Shown here piece by piece: positions 53,346 through 61,966 of a stretch of 64,000 nucleotides of DNA. Origin of the DNA: Neolewinella persica DSM 23188. Lineage in GTDB: Bacteria; Bacteroidota; Bacteroidia; Chitinophagales; Saprospiraceae. The notes below the pieces were generated by a model. That model did no database searches. It was given only the letters and a program-made list of their open reading frames with translations, and was not told where the DNA came from. Each line of letters opens with the position of its first letter. Position 1 is the stretch's first letter. The stretch spans positions 1 through 64,000 of the forward strand of contig NZ_KB890445.1 of assembly GCF_000373105.1 (NCBI RefSeq), given 5' to 3'. A program made the position numbers and the translations under genes.

Positions 53346-55199
53346 TTATCGATTCACCATTACTTTCCTGACCGCCCTGCCCTCATGCGTTTGCCAATCC
53401 ATGATCAGCATACCGCCGGGTAGGCCATTGGTGTTCAGCTCTAGTGCGCCATCGAAGGCCGGCAACCGCAGCGCCTTGACCACACGACCGTTCAGATCAA
53501 TGAAGCGGAGTTCACTCTCCCGGGTAGTTGTGCCATCCAGGTATAATAGTTCCCTTGCGGGATTGGGGAACACATCCATGCGAATGCTGGAAAAGCCAGG
53601 CTCGTCAACCGCCGTCGGCCAACCTTGTCCGATGCCGTTCCAGACCACGAATTGGCCCATCATACCGTTGTCTTCGTGCGGCAGGATGTGGCAATGGTAC
53701 ATATAGGAACTGTCGAACTGCACCTGTGTCCCAAAGTCATCGAAGGTGGCAATGTAGCTCAATTTCCATCCTGGCCGAACGAGAACGTTGTCTTTGGGAC
53801 CGTCAAATAGTTCGGGGTAGTCGGCCCGGTTAAGGCTAACGTCAAAGGAGTCTTTGATTTCCGTTACCCAGAAGTGGATGTCGTGAATATGCCAGGGATG
53901 AGCCCGATCAGACTGATTATCGATGGTCCAGAGTTCGGTGCTGTCCACCTTGACGACATCGTTCACCACCATCATATCCATCAGGGTGCTATCGATATTG
54001 TACAATGGTCGAGGGTTTACGTCGAATTTATCCCGGCGGAAGGTTTTGGTCCGTTCCCTGGTTACCGCACTGAGTGGAGGTTGCTCAGAAGGGAGAAGGG
54101 AAATGGGGAAAGCTATGATTGGGCTTAATGATCCGGCAGGTGGTCCGACAATTATTCTCAGCAAATCCCGGTCTGCGGCGTAGCCGCCGGTAGTCGAGCT
54201 GTTACCGATAATGTCCCGGGGTCCACCGGGCATACCGGAGACGTTGTTGTGTACGTAGAGGGTATCTCCTTCCCTTCCGCGCAAATCGAGCAACCATTCC
54301 GTGCGTTCACCGGGCGACATCAGGATATCGTCCAGTTGCCAGGTCCGTGTCATGTAACCTGCGTCGGTTGCAAGCATCTGGGCGGGAAAGCTGGAACCGT
54401 TGGCGTTATTGAACCCGAAGTTGAAGGTGAACTTACCGTCGCCGTTCAGCATCCGCAGACGAACCATACTCGCCGGTACCGTCATCTCCGGATCAACGAT
54501 GCCGTTCACCAAGTAGGTGTAACCACTGCTAAATCCGTTCGCCGTATCGATCGCAATATTACCGTCATCGTCCCGCATAAATTTTTTCGTCTGGAAGATG
54601 AGCGGAAAGTCGTCGACGTTGTACTCCGTGGGCAAAATTCTGTGGATGAAGGAAAGGGTAGGATCATCCATTCCATCCACCGGATCCTCCACAATGATCA
54701 TCCCGGAAAGGCCCATTTGCACGTGGCGGTAGGTCAGGTCCATGGCGTGGGGGTGGTACCACATGGTAGCGGATTTGTCGAGCACCTTGAAAAAGGGTTT
54801 CCAATCGGCCCCGGGTTCAATGCGTTGGTGGGGACCACCGTCGGCAAACTGCGGCACGTGTGCACCGTGCCAGTGGCTGGTGGTGACCTCGGTGATTTTA
54901 TTCGTGACGGTAGGCGTCAGGTCATGCAGGTAACTCCAGGTAAGCGTTGGTCCGAGGATGGTGGTGGTGCCGGGGTTGTTGGCGTCTTCGAAGGCGAAGG
55001 TTTTCACCATTGTGTTCAGCGAGTCCGTGCCATTGGGACTGAAGTTGTGCATGGTTTCAATCACGTTCAGGTGGTAGTCGTCCTGATTGATGAGGGGTGG
55101 AATAATTATATCATTGACAAATGCCGGAGCCGTTGCCTGGGCGTTCGCTACAGACATAACACCAATAAAAAACAATAAACTCAGGTAGATAGACTTCAT
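53346..55199 (-). CDS. Multicopper oxidase with T9SS type A sorting domain
   Basis: 617 residues with a signal peptide (LSLLFFIGVMSVANAQ). Copper ligands are in SHWHGAHVPQF, WYHPHAMDLTYRHV, HPWHIHDIHFWV and MYHCHILPHEDNGMMG; the last gives the His-Cys-His bridge from type 1 to the trinuclear site and the Met axial ligand. The last ~80 residues are a type A sorting domain (DVFPNPARELLYLDG, LRFIDLNGRVVKALRL, NGLPGGMLIMDWQT, VRKVMVNR). It probably oxidises metals or phenols at the cell surface (CotA/bilirubin-oxidase-like). It lies alone on the minus strand. Confidence 0.94.
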   Translation of the reverse strand: MKSIYLSLLFFIGVMSVANAQATAPAFVNDIIIPPLINQDDYHLNVIETMHNFSPNGTDSLNTMVKTFAFEDANNPGTTTILGPTLTWSYLHDLTPTVTNKITEVTTSHWHGAHVPQFADGGPHQRIEPGADWKPFFKVLDKSATMWYHPHAMDLTYRHVQMGLSGMIIVEDPVDGMDDPTLSFIHRILPTEYNVDDFPLIFQTKKFMRDDDGNIAIDTANGFSSGYTYLVNGIVDPEMTVPASMVRLRMLNGDGKFTFNFGFNNANGSSFPAQMLATDAGYMTRTWQLDDILMSPGERTEWLLDLRGREGDTLYVHNNVSGMPGGPRDIIGNSSTTGGYAADRDLLRIIVGPPAGSLSPIIAFPISLLPSEQPPLSAVTRERTKTFRRDKFDVNPRPLYNIDSTLMDMMVVNDVVKVDSTELWTIDNQSDRAHPWHIHDIHFWVTEIKDSFDVSLNRADYPELFDGPKDNVLVRPGWKLSYIATFDDFGTQVQFDSSYMYHCHILPHEDNGMMGQFVVWNGIGQGWPTAVDEPGFSSIRMDVFPNPARELLYLDGTTTRESELRFIDLNGRVVKALRLPAFDGALELNTNGLPGGMLIMDWQTHEGRAVRKVMVNR

Positions 55200-55591
55200 A
55201 AATATATGGGTTGTGTTTGTGCCTACTCTTTTCAGGATTTTCAGCTTTCTCCCTATGGGGTTCTCTCAAATTTAACTAACCATGCTTTATCTGGCCTCCT
55301 GCTCAGGAAAATGTTCTGAACAGCAGGAGACATACTCCTAACGGAGGCAGCTAAAGCCCTTAAAGCAGCTACCGGAGGACTGGATTTTTTGTTAGAGAGT
55401 AAAATAATAATTCTGCTACCGGTTTATTTACCTGACGTATGGAAACAGGTGTTTTCTCGCTTTATTTTAGGTAAAAACCCTTAGTGCTCCGTTAAGAAGT
55501 AAATAGTAGGGCTTGCTTTGGGCGACGGCGCGCGGGTGCAAAGGAGGATTTCAGGAGCAAGGATGTTTGAGCTTGTCGGCTAAAGCCAACG
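55200..55591. other. Intergenic region without a gene
   Basis: A/T-rich up to about 55500, then a copy of the G/C motif in inverted sense (gggcgacggcgcgcgggtgc, 55520-55539) followed by aaaggagg. No coding frame or RNA gene was recognised. Confidence 0.5.
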
Positions 55592-56659
55592 CTACAGCTG
55601 CCGCAATTTCCGCAACCAGTTTCCACTAAGAATAGAGGTGATTTCCGCCTCAGCGTAGCCCCTTGCAGATAGTAGGCTGGTTAGCTTTTGCAGATCGGCA
55701 ATCGTATCAACGTCCAAAGGGCCCTGCTCCGTGCCAAAACCACCGTCAAGGTCGGTACCAATGGCTACGTGGTTGACGTTGCCGGCCAACTGGCAGATGT
55801 GGTCCATATGGTCGATCATCTGATCGAGGGTTACCTGCGGATTAACCGGGGGATATTCACCTTTGACCCAATTGGGCACCATCATCCAGGCGTCCAGGGG
55901 CATGCCGATGACGGCGTCGCGTTCCACGAGGGCTTTCAGTTGGTCGTCCGAAAACTGGCGATTGTGATCAACCAACGAGCGGCAATTGCTGTGGCTGGCC
56001 CACACCACGCCCTGGAAACAATCCATCGCTTCCCAGAAGCTGGTGTCGCACAGGTGGGTAGTATCGAGCGCCATTCCCAGGCCATCCATTTTTTTTAGCA
56101 GCTCCCTGCCTTTATCACCAATACTGCCCTCGCTGTTGGTACCGAAAGCATAGGTTCCAGGGCCGTAGTGTGCCGGACCGATGGCCCGCAGGCCGCGTTC
56201 ATACAGCCGCTCCAGATGGTCGAAGGTGACGATGGAATCCGCGCCCTCAAGCGAGAGGAGGAAGCCAATGGTCTTAGTTTCGCCCATGTTCCAGGCCGAC
56301 AGGTGGTCCTCCAGTTCAACACCATTTCGGATCATGGTCAATTCTCCCTGCCGGATCATTTCATCGTACCAGGCCAGCTGGGCCTGAACCATGCCCCAGG
56401 CTTGTTCTGGCGAACGCCACCCGCCCAGCGGGTGGGTGGGTTTTGCGTAGCGGGCAATCAGGGTACCGATACAGATGCCGACGTTGCCCGCCCGCATCTC
56501 CGGGAAGGCCACGGTGGAATTCCCCCGATCGGGCTTATCGGTCATGCCTTGCTCCAGGGCGCGGATGTCGGCCACCGGCCGACGCAGGTCCCGGTTCCAT
56601 TCCATGGCGTTCATGCTCAGGTCCAGATGTCCGTCAATGATTAGTGGTTGGGTATTCAT
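55592..56659 (-). CDS. Membrane dipeptidase (renal dipeptidase, M19 family)
   Basis: 355 residues from MNTQPLIIDGHLDLSM. The zinc site is built from His and Asp in DGHLDLSMNAM, Glu in SLEGADSI, His in WASHSNCRSL and later His. M19 enzymes cleave dipeptides, including those with a D-amino acid at the C-terminus. The start codon overlaps the stop of the upstream gene (ATGA), so the two are translationally coupled. No signal peptide is present, so it acts in the cytoplasm. With the neighbours it suggests use of D-residue dipeptides. Confidence 0.93.
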   Translation of the reverse strand: MNTQPLIIDGHLDLSMNAMEWNRDLRRPVADIRALEQGMTDKPDRGNSTVAFPEMRAGNVGICIGTLIARYAKPTHPLGGWRSPEQAWGMVQAQLAWYDEMIRQGELTMIRNGVELEDHLSAWNMGETKTIGFLLSLEGADSIVTFDHLERLYERGLRAIGPAHYGPGTYAFGTNSEGSIGDKGRELLKKMDGLGMALDTTHLCDTSFWEAMDCFQGVVWASHSNCRSLVDHNRQFSDDQLKALVERDAVIGMPLDAWMMVPNWVKGEYPPVNPQVTLDQMIDHMDHICQLAGNVNHVAIGTDLDGGFGTEQGPLDVDTIADLQKLTSLLSARGYAEAEITSILSGNWLRKLRQL

Positions 56660-57738
56660 AGGGTAATCTTCCTGGTTCGGGCAATGACTTTCCATTGATC
56701 AACGATTTCGCCAGCGCTGATGATGTGCGCGTAATCATGGAGTGCTACGGTCGGACAAACGTGCATCGGGTAAGCCAGCAGGATTTCTCCGGGTTGCAGC
56801 ACATCCGGCTCTACCGACTTGATGATGAGGTGTTCTTCGCTGTGCCCGAACTGGGTAAATTGATGAGGAGATTTAAACGCCATTCGCGGGAAGGGCATTT
56901 CGCTGGCAATACTTTTGTGCCCTACGTCCAGGCAATAGGTGTGGGCGTCCAGTTTGGAGATGACCCGGGTGGCAATAACGGCCGCCTTTTGAAATTCCTG
57001 CTCCCGATAATCATTGCCGTAACGCTCATCCCAGAAAATCCAGGTACCCGGGCTACAGGCCACATCGTGGTATTTAGCGTGGACGCTGAAGGACGGGCTA
57101 CCGCCCGCCACAATTTTCAGTCGCCGCCCGAGTACTTCGCTTAATTGTTCCCGCAGGGCAGCTATCGGCTTAAAGGCCTCCCGGCAGGCAGCGATCCTTT
57201 CCTCCAGCGACGACATCCGGATGTGACCGTCGTAGCAGTGCAGTCCGATGATTTTAAGGCGTGCCAGTTCCTGGCAGGCAGCAACTAATGCTGGTACCCG
57301 CTCCGGAATAATACCCGTACGGAAATGTCCGTTGTTCAGGTCGATGAATACGTCCAGCTCCAGCCCGGCTTCTCCGAACACCTCATCGATTTGCCGGGCC
57401 GTCACTTCATTATCGATGAGTACCGAAAAACTCGTCTCCGGAAATCGTTGCACCAACTTAGCTACCCGGTTGATCTTCGGTCCCTGCACCGGGTAAGCCA
57501 TCAAAACGTCTTTTGCACCAGCCATCCCCAGCATCTCTCCTTCAGCGATGGTCGAGCATTTAAACTGATAGATACCGGCAGCCATCTGCATCCTGGCCAC
57601 CTCCAGCATTTTGTGGGTTTTCACGTGGGGGCGCAGGCGGTCGGTACCGCCGGCGTACTGGATGGCAAGTTTGATGTTGGCGGCTACTTTGTCTTTATCG
57701 ACCAATAATGCAGGGGTATCGATTTTGGAGAGGTCCAT
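56656..57738 (-). CDS. D-threonine aldolase/D-serine dehydratase-like PLP enzyme
   Basis: 360 residues from MDLSKIDTPALLVDKDKVAAN. It has the alanine-racemase-like N-terminal barrel with the PLP Lys probably in RPHVKTHKMLEVA (residue ~54), and the C-terminal beta domain of the D-serine dehydratase family with a metal-binding HVCPTVALHDY near the end. Family members cleave D-3-hydroxyamino acids or dehydrate D-serine with PLP and a divalent metal. It lies between ridA and a D-residue dipeptidase; RidA clears the enamine that a dehydratase would release. Confidence 0.9.
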   Translation of the reverse strand: MDLSKIDTPALLVDKDKVAANIKLAIQYAGGTDRLRPHVKTHKMLEVARMQMAAGIYQFKCSTIAEGEMLGMAGAKDVLMAYPVQGPKINRVAKLVQRFPETSFSVLIDNEVTARQIDEVFGEAGLELDVFIDLNNGHFRTGIIPERVPALVAACQELARLKIIGLHCYDGHIRMSSLEERIAACREAFKPIAALREQLSEVLGRRLKIVAGGSPSFSVHAKYHDVACSPGTWIFWDERYGNDYREQEFQKAAVIATRVISKLDAHTYCLDVGHKSIASEMPFPRMAFKSPHQFTQFGHSEEHLIIKSVEPDVLQPGEILLAYPMHVCPTVALHDYAHIISAGEIVDQWKVIARTRKITL

Positions 57739-57828
57739 GGGTGGTATTAAGCATAGATGTGAGCCGACTTCGTCAGGCAAAAAGGATTCGGCAGACGGCC
57801 GCCAAATACTGGTTATAAAACGAGAAAT

Positions 57829-58290
57829 TTACTTCAACAAAAAGTGCGCCTCCACCTCCACCGGGATATTATCCGGCAGTGTAGCCATGCCGACGGCACT
57901 TCTGACGCCGACGCCCTTTTCGGTTCCCCAGACTGCGGCAAACAGTTCGCTGCAGCCGTTGATAACGTACGGATGGCGTTCAAAGTCCGGGGTGGCGTTG
58001 ACCATGCCCAGGACTTTGACCACGCGGTCGATCCGGTCAAGGGAACCCAGATTAGCCTTTAGTGTAGCCAGAATGGCGAGGCCGACCTGCCGGGCGGCCA
58101 GTTTTCCAGCCTCTACGTCGAGGTCCTCCCCCACTCTGCCGATGATCAGGCTGCCGTCTGCCCGCACCGTTCCGTGGCCGGAGACGTAAGCAATATTCCC
58201 GACGATGAGAAAAGGCTTGTAGACGCCCAATGGCTTAGGGGCGGGCGGAAGTGTGTGCCCTAAATTCGCAAAATTTTGATCTGCAGACAT
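57829..58290 (-). CDS. RidA/YjgF-family protein
   Basis: 153 residues, of the longer Atu1371-like type. RidA proteins hydrolyse reactive enamine/imine intermediates made by PLP enzymes. Features are VGNIAYVSGHGTVRADGSLI, AARQVGLAILATLKANLGSLD and VGVRSAVGMATLPDNIPVEVEAHF. The Arg often used for substrate carboxylate binding is replaced in part by the VGVRSAVG segment. It lies 90 bp upstream of the PLP-enzyme gene, on the same strand, and is divergent from the hydroxylase gene. Confidence 0.92.
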   Translation of the reverse strand: MSADQNFANLGHTLPPAPKPLGVYKPFLIVGNIAYVSGHGTVRADGSLIIGRVGEDLDVEAGKLAARQVGLAILATLKANLGSLDRIDRVVKVLGMVNATPDFERHPYVINGCSELFAAVWGTEKGVGVRSAVGMATLPDNIPVEVEAHFLLK

Positions 58291-58381
58291 CGTTTGATTT
58301 GAATTTACCAGAGTAAGTTAGCACTTTCACCATAAGAAGGCAGGGGCAATTTAGCCGAAGTAACCCGGGAACACAATTATT

Positions 58382-59077
58382 ATGAACGCCATTCGATTCA
58401 ACTTTCAGTTTGATGTCCAAAAGATGGCAAAGGAACTTCAAAGTATTTCCTCTTCTTTCGAAACCATTTATTCCCGGAGCACTCAGGATGGTAAATTATT
58501 GGGTATTCACCTGATCAACTCGTTGATGGGTAACGGACAGAACAGTAATGGACAGACCTATCAAGCGACCCCGGAGCTGGAGCAGTGTCCTTATTTGCAG
58601 TCTGTACTTGACACCTTCAAATGCAATAAATTCAATTACCGGGTCCATAACCTGACCTCAGGTGGAAAGATCACCCTGCACCGGGATAGCGGCAAAAGCA
58701 TTCCCGACCGGATTGTCCGGATTCATATTCCGGTGACCACTAACAACGATATCCATTTCCACGTAAACGGAGAACGTGTCCAAATGCAGAACGGGGAGTG
58801 CTGGCTGGCGGACATCTCTAAGCCGCATGAAGTAGAGAACAGGTCATCAACCGATCGAATGCAGCTAATGATCGACTGCGATTTGAATGAATGGTGGGAA
58901 AAGGTACTTGAAGACTGCGGTATGCAAATACCTACCACTTCCAAATGGTCGTCTATGCACCTGGAGGATCTTCAGGCGATGAAGAAAAATCTTACTCTTT
59001 TACCCGCTGCTGGTAATAGTGACTTGGCTGCAGAACTGGCTTCAGAGATAGAAAAACGCAAAGCGCTGCAAGCCTGA
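58382..59077 (+). CDS. Aspartyl/asparaginyl beta-hydroxylase-like 2-oxoglutarate oxygenase
   Basis: 231 residues. The central domain has the iron-binding His-x-Asp in ITLHRDSGKS, Arg in DRIVRIHIPVTT, and the distal His in DISKPHEVENRS, matching the Asp_Arg_Hydrox pattern of a double-stranded beta-helix enzyme. Such proteins hydroxylate Asp/Asn or free amino acids (proline-type). The C-terminal 60 residues are helical (HLEDLQAMKKNL) and not part of the fold. It is divergent from the RidA operon and ends before a strong hairpin. Confidence 0.85.
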   Translation: MNAIRFNFQFDVQKMAKELQSISSSFETIYSRSTQDGKLLGIHLINSLMGNGQNSNGQTYQATPELEQCPYLQSVLDTFKCNKFNYRVHNLTSGGKITLHRDSGKSIPDRIVRIHIPVTTNNDIHFHVNGERVQMQNGECWLADISKPHEVENRSSTDRMQLMIDCDLNEWWEKVLEDCGMQIPTTSKWSSMHLEDLQAMKKNLTLLPAAGNSDLAAELASEIEKRKALQA

Positions 59078-59207
59078 GTCCTCTCCTTAAATGGTTCAAA
59101 ACATAGAGGTATAAGGGCCCAACTAAGCAAAATAAAAGCACACATTAGTCCACCCGATCAAAGCGAGACTATCTAGCCTCGAGCACCAGAGGTAAAAATT
59201 TTTTTTG

Positions 59208-59240
59208 CCGGTTGGGCGACCGCAAGGGTCGCCCAACCGG
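59208..59240. terminator. 14-bp perfect hairpin between convergent genes
   Basis: ccggttgggcgacc (59208-59221) pairs with ggtcgcccaaccgg (59227-59240), loop gcaag. It is preceded by a T-run on the plus strand, so it reads A-run after the stem on the minus strand. It probably ends transcription from both convergent genes. Confidence 0.6.
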
Positions 59241-59319
59241 TCAGACTTCGTAAAGGCCGCGTTCGCTACGCGAACACAAAATCGCCACTGATAACCGAAG
59301 TAATTATAGGTCGTAACGT

Positions 59320-59478
59320 CTATTCCTGTGGAGACCTGGCGTTCTGTGAAGAGCGCCCAAAGAATACCAGGAAGGCTACAATTAGTAATGCAGCAACAAT
59401 ATTTTGAGTTAGAACTGGCACCAACTGATCTGATGCAATGGCCATCTCTGAACTTGCCGAGAGAAGAATATTATTCAT
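59320..59478 (-). CDS. Small single-span membrane protein downstream of sbtA
   Basis: 52 residues from MNNILLSASSEMAIASDQL; a GTG start at 59508 would add 10. It has one hydrophobic helix (NIVAALLIVAFLVFFG) and a short charged tail (RSSQNARSPQE). It lies 67 bp after the sbtA stop, same strand. No family is recognised. Its place and form suggest a small partner or regulator of the transporter, but that is inference. Confidence 0.55.
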   Translation of the reverse strand: MNNILLSASSEMAIASDQLVPVLTQNIVAALLIVAFLVFFGRSSQNARSPQE

Positions 59479-59545
59479 TGGTCTGATTTTAAAGTTAATT
59501 GTTCTCACTAAGGCTTATCCAACTTGCCTGAGTGTTATTATTGTT

Positions 59546-60526
59546 TTACACCATGACGACGTGCCCGATGAGGTAGTAATAAAAGGGGATACCGATAATT
59601 ATATTGATGGGAAAGGTAATTCCTAAAGCCATCGGTAAATAGATTCCCGGATTGGCTTCCGGCACGGCGTTTTTATAAGCCGCAGGTACAGCGATATAGG
59701 ATGCTCCAGCCCCCAGAATCGCGAATAAGAGCAGGTTACCCGAAGAGTCGGTAAACAGGGAGGCTAACCCTAGTGCCATTAGTCCATTGAAAAAAGGGAA
59801 AAGCCCCGCAAATAATATCAGAAAACCACCGTTTTTTCGCATTCCGCTCAACTGGCTGCCTGCCTGAAGCCCCATGTCAAGCAAGAATACTGCGAGAAAG
59901 CCTTTGAAGATGTCGGTAGTAAAGGGTTTAATCCCTTCCGCCTGTTGATCGCTGGCCAGATAGCCGATAACTAAGCTACCCATGATCAAAAAGACACTGG
60001 CATTATTCACTGAATGATTGAACACTTCCAGAAAAGCACGTTTGGGCTGAGACCTTTCCGCTCCTTCTCGTTTGTTGAAAAGCCTGATGAGTAAGATGCC
60101 TACCACAATGGCCGGAGCTTCCATCAATGCCATCACGGCAATCATGTACCCATCAAAACCAACACCCTCGAATTCGAGAAACGAAATTGCCGTTACGAAA
60201 GTCACTGCGCTTACCGAACCGTAGGCCGCTGCTATCGCCCCCGCATTAGAGATGTCCACTTTATTCCTGAGAATAAAAAAGGCAATAACGGGAATCATAC
60301 TTGCTAACAAAAAACCTAATCCTAAGGATCCAAAAGTTTCATTTGTTAGTGCATTGTGCGATAGTTCGTTGCCACCTTTAAACCCAATGCATAACAATAA
60401 ATAGATTGAAATAAATTTAGACGATGAATCGGGAATTTTAAGATCGTTCTTAAATCGAACCGCTAAAATTCCCAAAACAAAAAAGAGTAGAGCAGGATTG
60501 GTTAAGTTCTCAAGTAAGTTTGACAT
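59546..60526 (-). CDS. sbtA: Sodium-dependent bicarbonate transporter, SbtA family
   Basis: 326 residues, about 10 helices in two inverted halves. Hallmarks are LTNPALLFFVLGILAVRFKNDLKIP (in part), SSKFISIYLLLCIGFKGG, and the second-half motif LGAGASYIAVPAAYKNAVPEANPGIYLP (in part), where the bicarbonate and sodium sites lie in known structures. It should take up HCO3- with Na+. No sbtB-type PII gene is adjacent; instead an unrelated 87-residue protein is encoded 4 bp upstream. A LysR-type regulator is divergent. Confidence 0.93.
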   Translation of the reverse strand: MSNLLENLTNPALLFFVLGILAVRFKNDLKIPDSSSKFISIYLLLCIGFKGGNELSHNALTNETFGSLGLGFLLASMIPVIAFFILRNKVDISNAGAIAAAYGSVSAVTFVTAISFLEFEGVGFDGYMIAVMALMEAPAIVVGILLIRLFNKREGAERSQPKRAFLEVFNHSVNNASVFLIMGSLVIGYLASDQQAEGIKPFTTDIFKGFLAVFLLDMGLQAGSQLSGMRKNGGFLILFAGLFPFFNGLMALGLASLFTDSSGNLLLFAILGAGASYIAVPAAYKNAVPEANPGIYLPMALGITFPINIIIGIPFYYYLIGHVVMV

Positions 60527-60530
60527 GCAA

Positions 60531-60794
60531 CTAGCAGATTTCGATCAGGGTCTTTTTGGTGTATTTTAATTTCAACCCCATCTGCTCCGCCTGCAGCATA
60601 ATACCATGCAGTTTAAGGTTTGCTTTTTCGTCGACCTGCAGAACGCCGTTTGGGCTTAGTTGCGCCTTATCGCTCTCGATACCGTTGCGTTGCATCAATT
60701 GCAACATCAGGTCTTGTAGTTCTTGCTCAGAATAGCTGGACTTGTTGGTCGTATTGCAGCTGTGGGTGAAAGACTTCGTTACTTCTACTAACAT
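60531..60794 (-). CDS. Small soluble protein in the sbtA operon
   Basis: 87 residues from MLVEVTKSFTHSC; a longer reading from 60854 would start almost on the candidate operator and is less likely. It ends 4 bp before the sbtA ATG, so the two are coupled. The sequence (YSEQELQDLMLQLMQRNGIE, HGIMLQAEQMGLKLKY) looks alpha/beta with no membrane segment. I do not recognise a family; it is not a PII (SbtB) protein. A role in control of the transporter is possible. Confidence 0.65.
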   Translation of the reverse strand: MLVEVTKSFTHSCNTTNKSSYSEQELQDLMLQLMQRNGIESDKAQLSPNGVLQVDEKANLKLHGIMLQAEQMGLKLKYTKKTLIEIC

Positions 60795-60869
60795 CACTTT
60801 TAATTTTGTAGTGAATGATTGATTTGACACCACAAACATGAGCGTTATTTTCATTACTTTTAATTTATA

Positions 60870-60881
60870 TTACTTATGTAA
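60870..60881. promoter_or_regulatory. Candidate LysR-type operator
   Basis: ttacttatgtaa is a 12-bp palindrome (TTAC-N4-GTAA) placed in the 104-bp spacer between the divergent small-sbtA operon and the LysR gene, 18 bp before the LysR start. Confidence 0.4.
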
Positions 60882-60898
60882 CACATTTACTATAGCTT

Positions 60899-61807
60899 AT
60901 GAATTACACTATTCATCAACTCCGAATCTTCATTAAAGTATGTGATTATCAGAGTATTACCAAGGCCTCGGAAGCACTTTACCTCACCCAACCTGCGGTA
61001 TCGATCCAGCTCAAAAAATTACAGAATGAGTTCGAGATTCCGCTCACAGAAGTTATTGGCAGACAGCTGCACGTAACAGAATTTGGTCAAAAAATTCGTC
61101 AGTTGGCACAAAACATCCTGGAGAAAGTCGATCAAATCGAGGTAGCTACGGATCACTACAAGGGTGTATTAACGGGGAATATCCGGATTGCGTCCGCCTC
61201 CACAGGTAAGTACGTTATCCCCTATTTTTTGGCCAGCTTTATGCGGCAGCACCCCGGGGTGAACATTTCCATCGACGTAACCAACAAGATGAAGGTAGTG
61301 GAGAGCCTGCAGGAAAACAGTGTGGATTTTGCACTGGTCTCCGTAATACCACAAAACCTGAACCTCACTTGCGTCCCCCTTATCGCGAACGAGCTCTATC
61401 TGGTAGGGGCACAGGATTATCCTGGCCTGCCTAAGCGGATGATGGCAAAAAACCTGGGCAATTATCCCCTGATCTTTCGCGAGAAGGGCTCCGCTACCCT
61501 ATCGGCAATGAAGACTTTTCTGAACAAGAACCAGGTCCAGGTAAAACGTTCCATGACGTTGGTCTCTAACGAAGCAGTAAAACAGGCGGTGCGGGCCGGT
61601 TTAGGCCTTTCCATCATGCCACTCATCGGTATCCGTAGCGAAATAAAGCTTGAAAAAATGAAGCTGATCCCAATAAAAGGCCTGCCAGTTACCACCCAGT
61701 GGAACCTCACGTACAGCAGCGGCAAACAACTCTCCCCTGCCTGCCAGGCACTGGTAGACTATATACAAGAGCATAAAGATGAAATCAGTAAAGCGCACTT
61801 CATTTAG
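60899..61807 (+). CDS. LysR-family transcriptional regulator (CbbR/CmpR-like)
   Basis: 302 residues. The N-terminal winged HTH (IHQLRIFIKVCDYQSITKASEALYLTQPAVSIQLKKLQ in part) is standard, and the effector domain begins at LTGNIRIASASTGKYVIPYFLASFM. The overall pattern (IHQLRIF, ASASTGKYVIPYFL) is like CbbR/CmpR regulators of carbon assimilation. It is divergent from the small-sbtA operon with a short palindrome between them, so it probably controls bicarbonate uptake. Confidence 0.92.
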   Translation: MNYTIHQLRIFIKVCDYQSITKASEALYLTQPAVSIQLKKLQNEFEIPLTEVIGRQLHVTEFGQKIRQLAQNILEKVDQIEVATDHYKGVLTGNIRIASASTGKYVIPYFLASFMRQHPGVNISIDVTNKMKVVESLQENSVDFALVSVIPQNLNLTCVPLIANELYLVGAQDYPGLPKRMMAKNLGNYPLIFREKGSATLSAMKTFLNKNQVQVKRSMTLVSNEAVKQAVRAGLGLSIMPLIGIRSEIKLEKMKLIPIKGLPVTTQWNLTYSSGKQLSPACQALVDYIQEHKDEISKAHFI

Positions 61808-61861
61808 GGCTTACCCGGCAAGTTTCGGCCTGGGAACGTAGTCGTTCACTTTGCCGTTTAA

Positions 61862-61953
61862 CCTCCTTTGCACCTGCGGCCCCGCCATATGAACGCTTAA
61901 TGTTCAGGTAATCAGTACCATGATTATAAGGAGGCGGGGCCGCAGGTGCAGGG
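61862..61953. repeat. Inverted pair of the TGCACCTGCGGCC motif
   Basis: cctcctttgcacctgcggcc (61862-61881) and cgcc face ggaggcggggccgcaggtgc (61930-61949) and aggg. The 20-bp arms are near perfect with a ~43-bp loop. It sits between the LysR stop and the stop of the next minus-strand gene, where it may also stop transcription. Confidence 0.85.
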
Positions 61954-61966
61954 TAAGTACTGAGAG

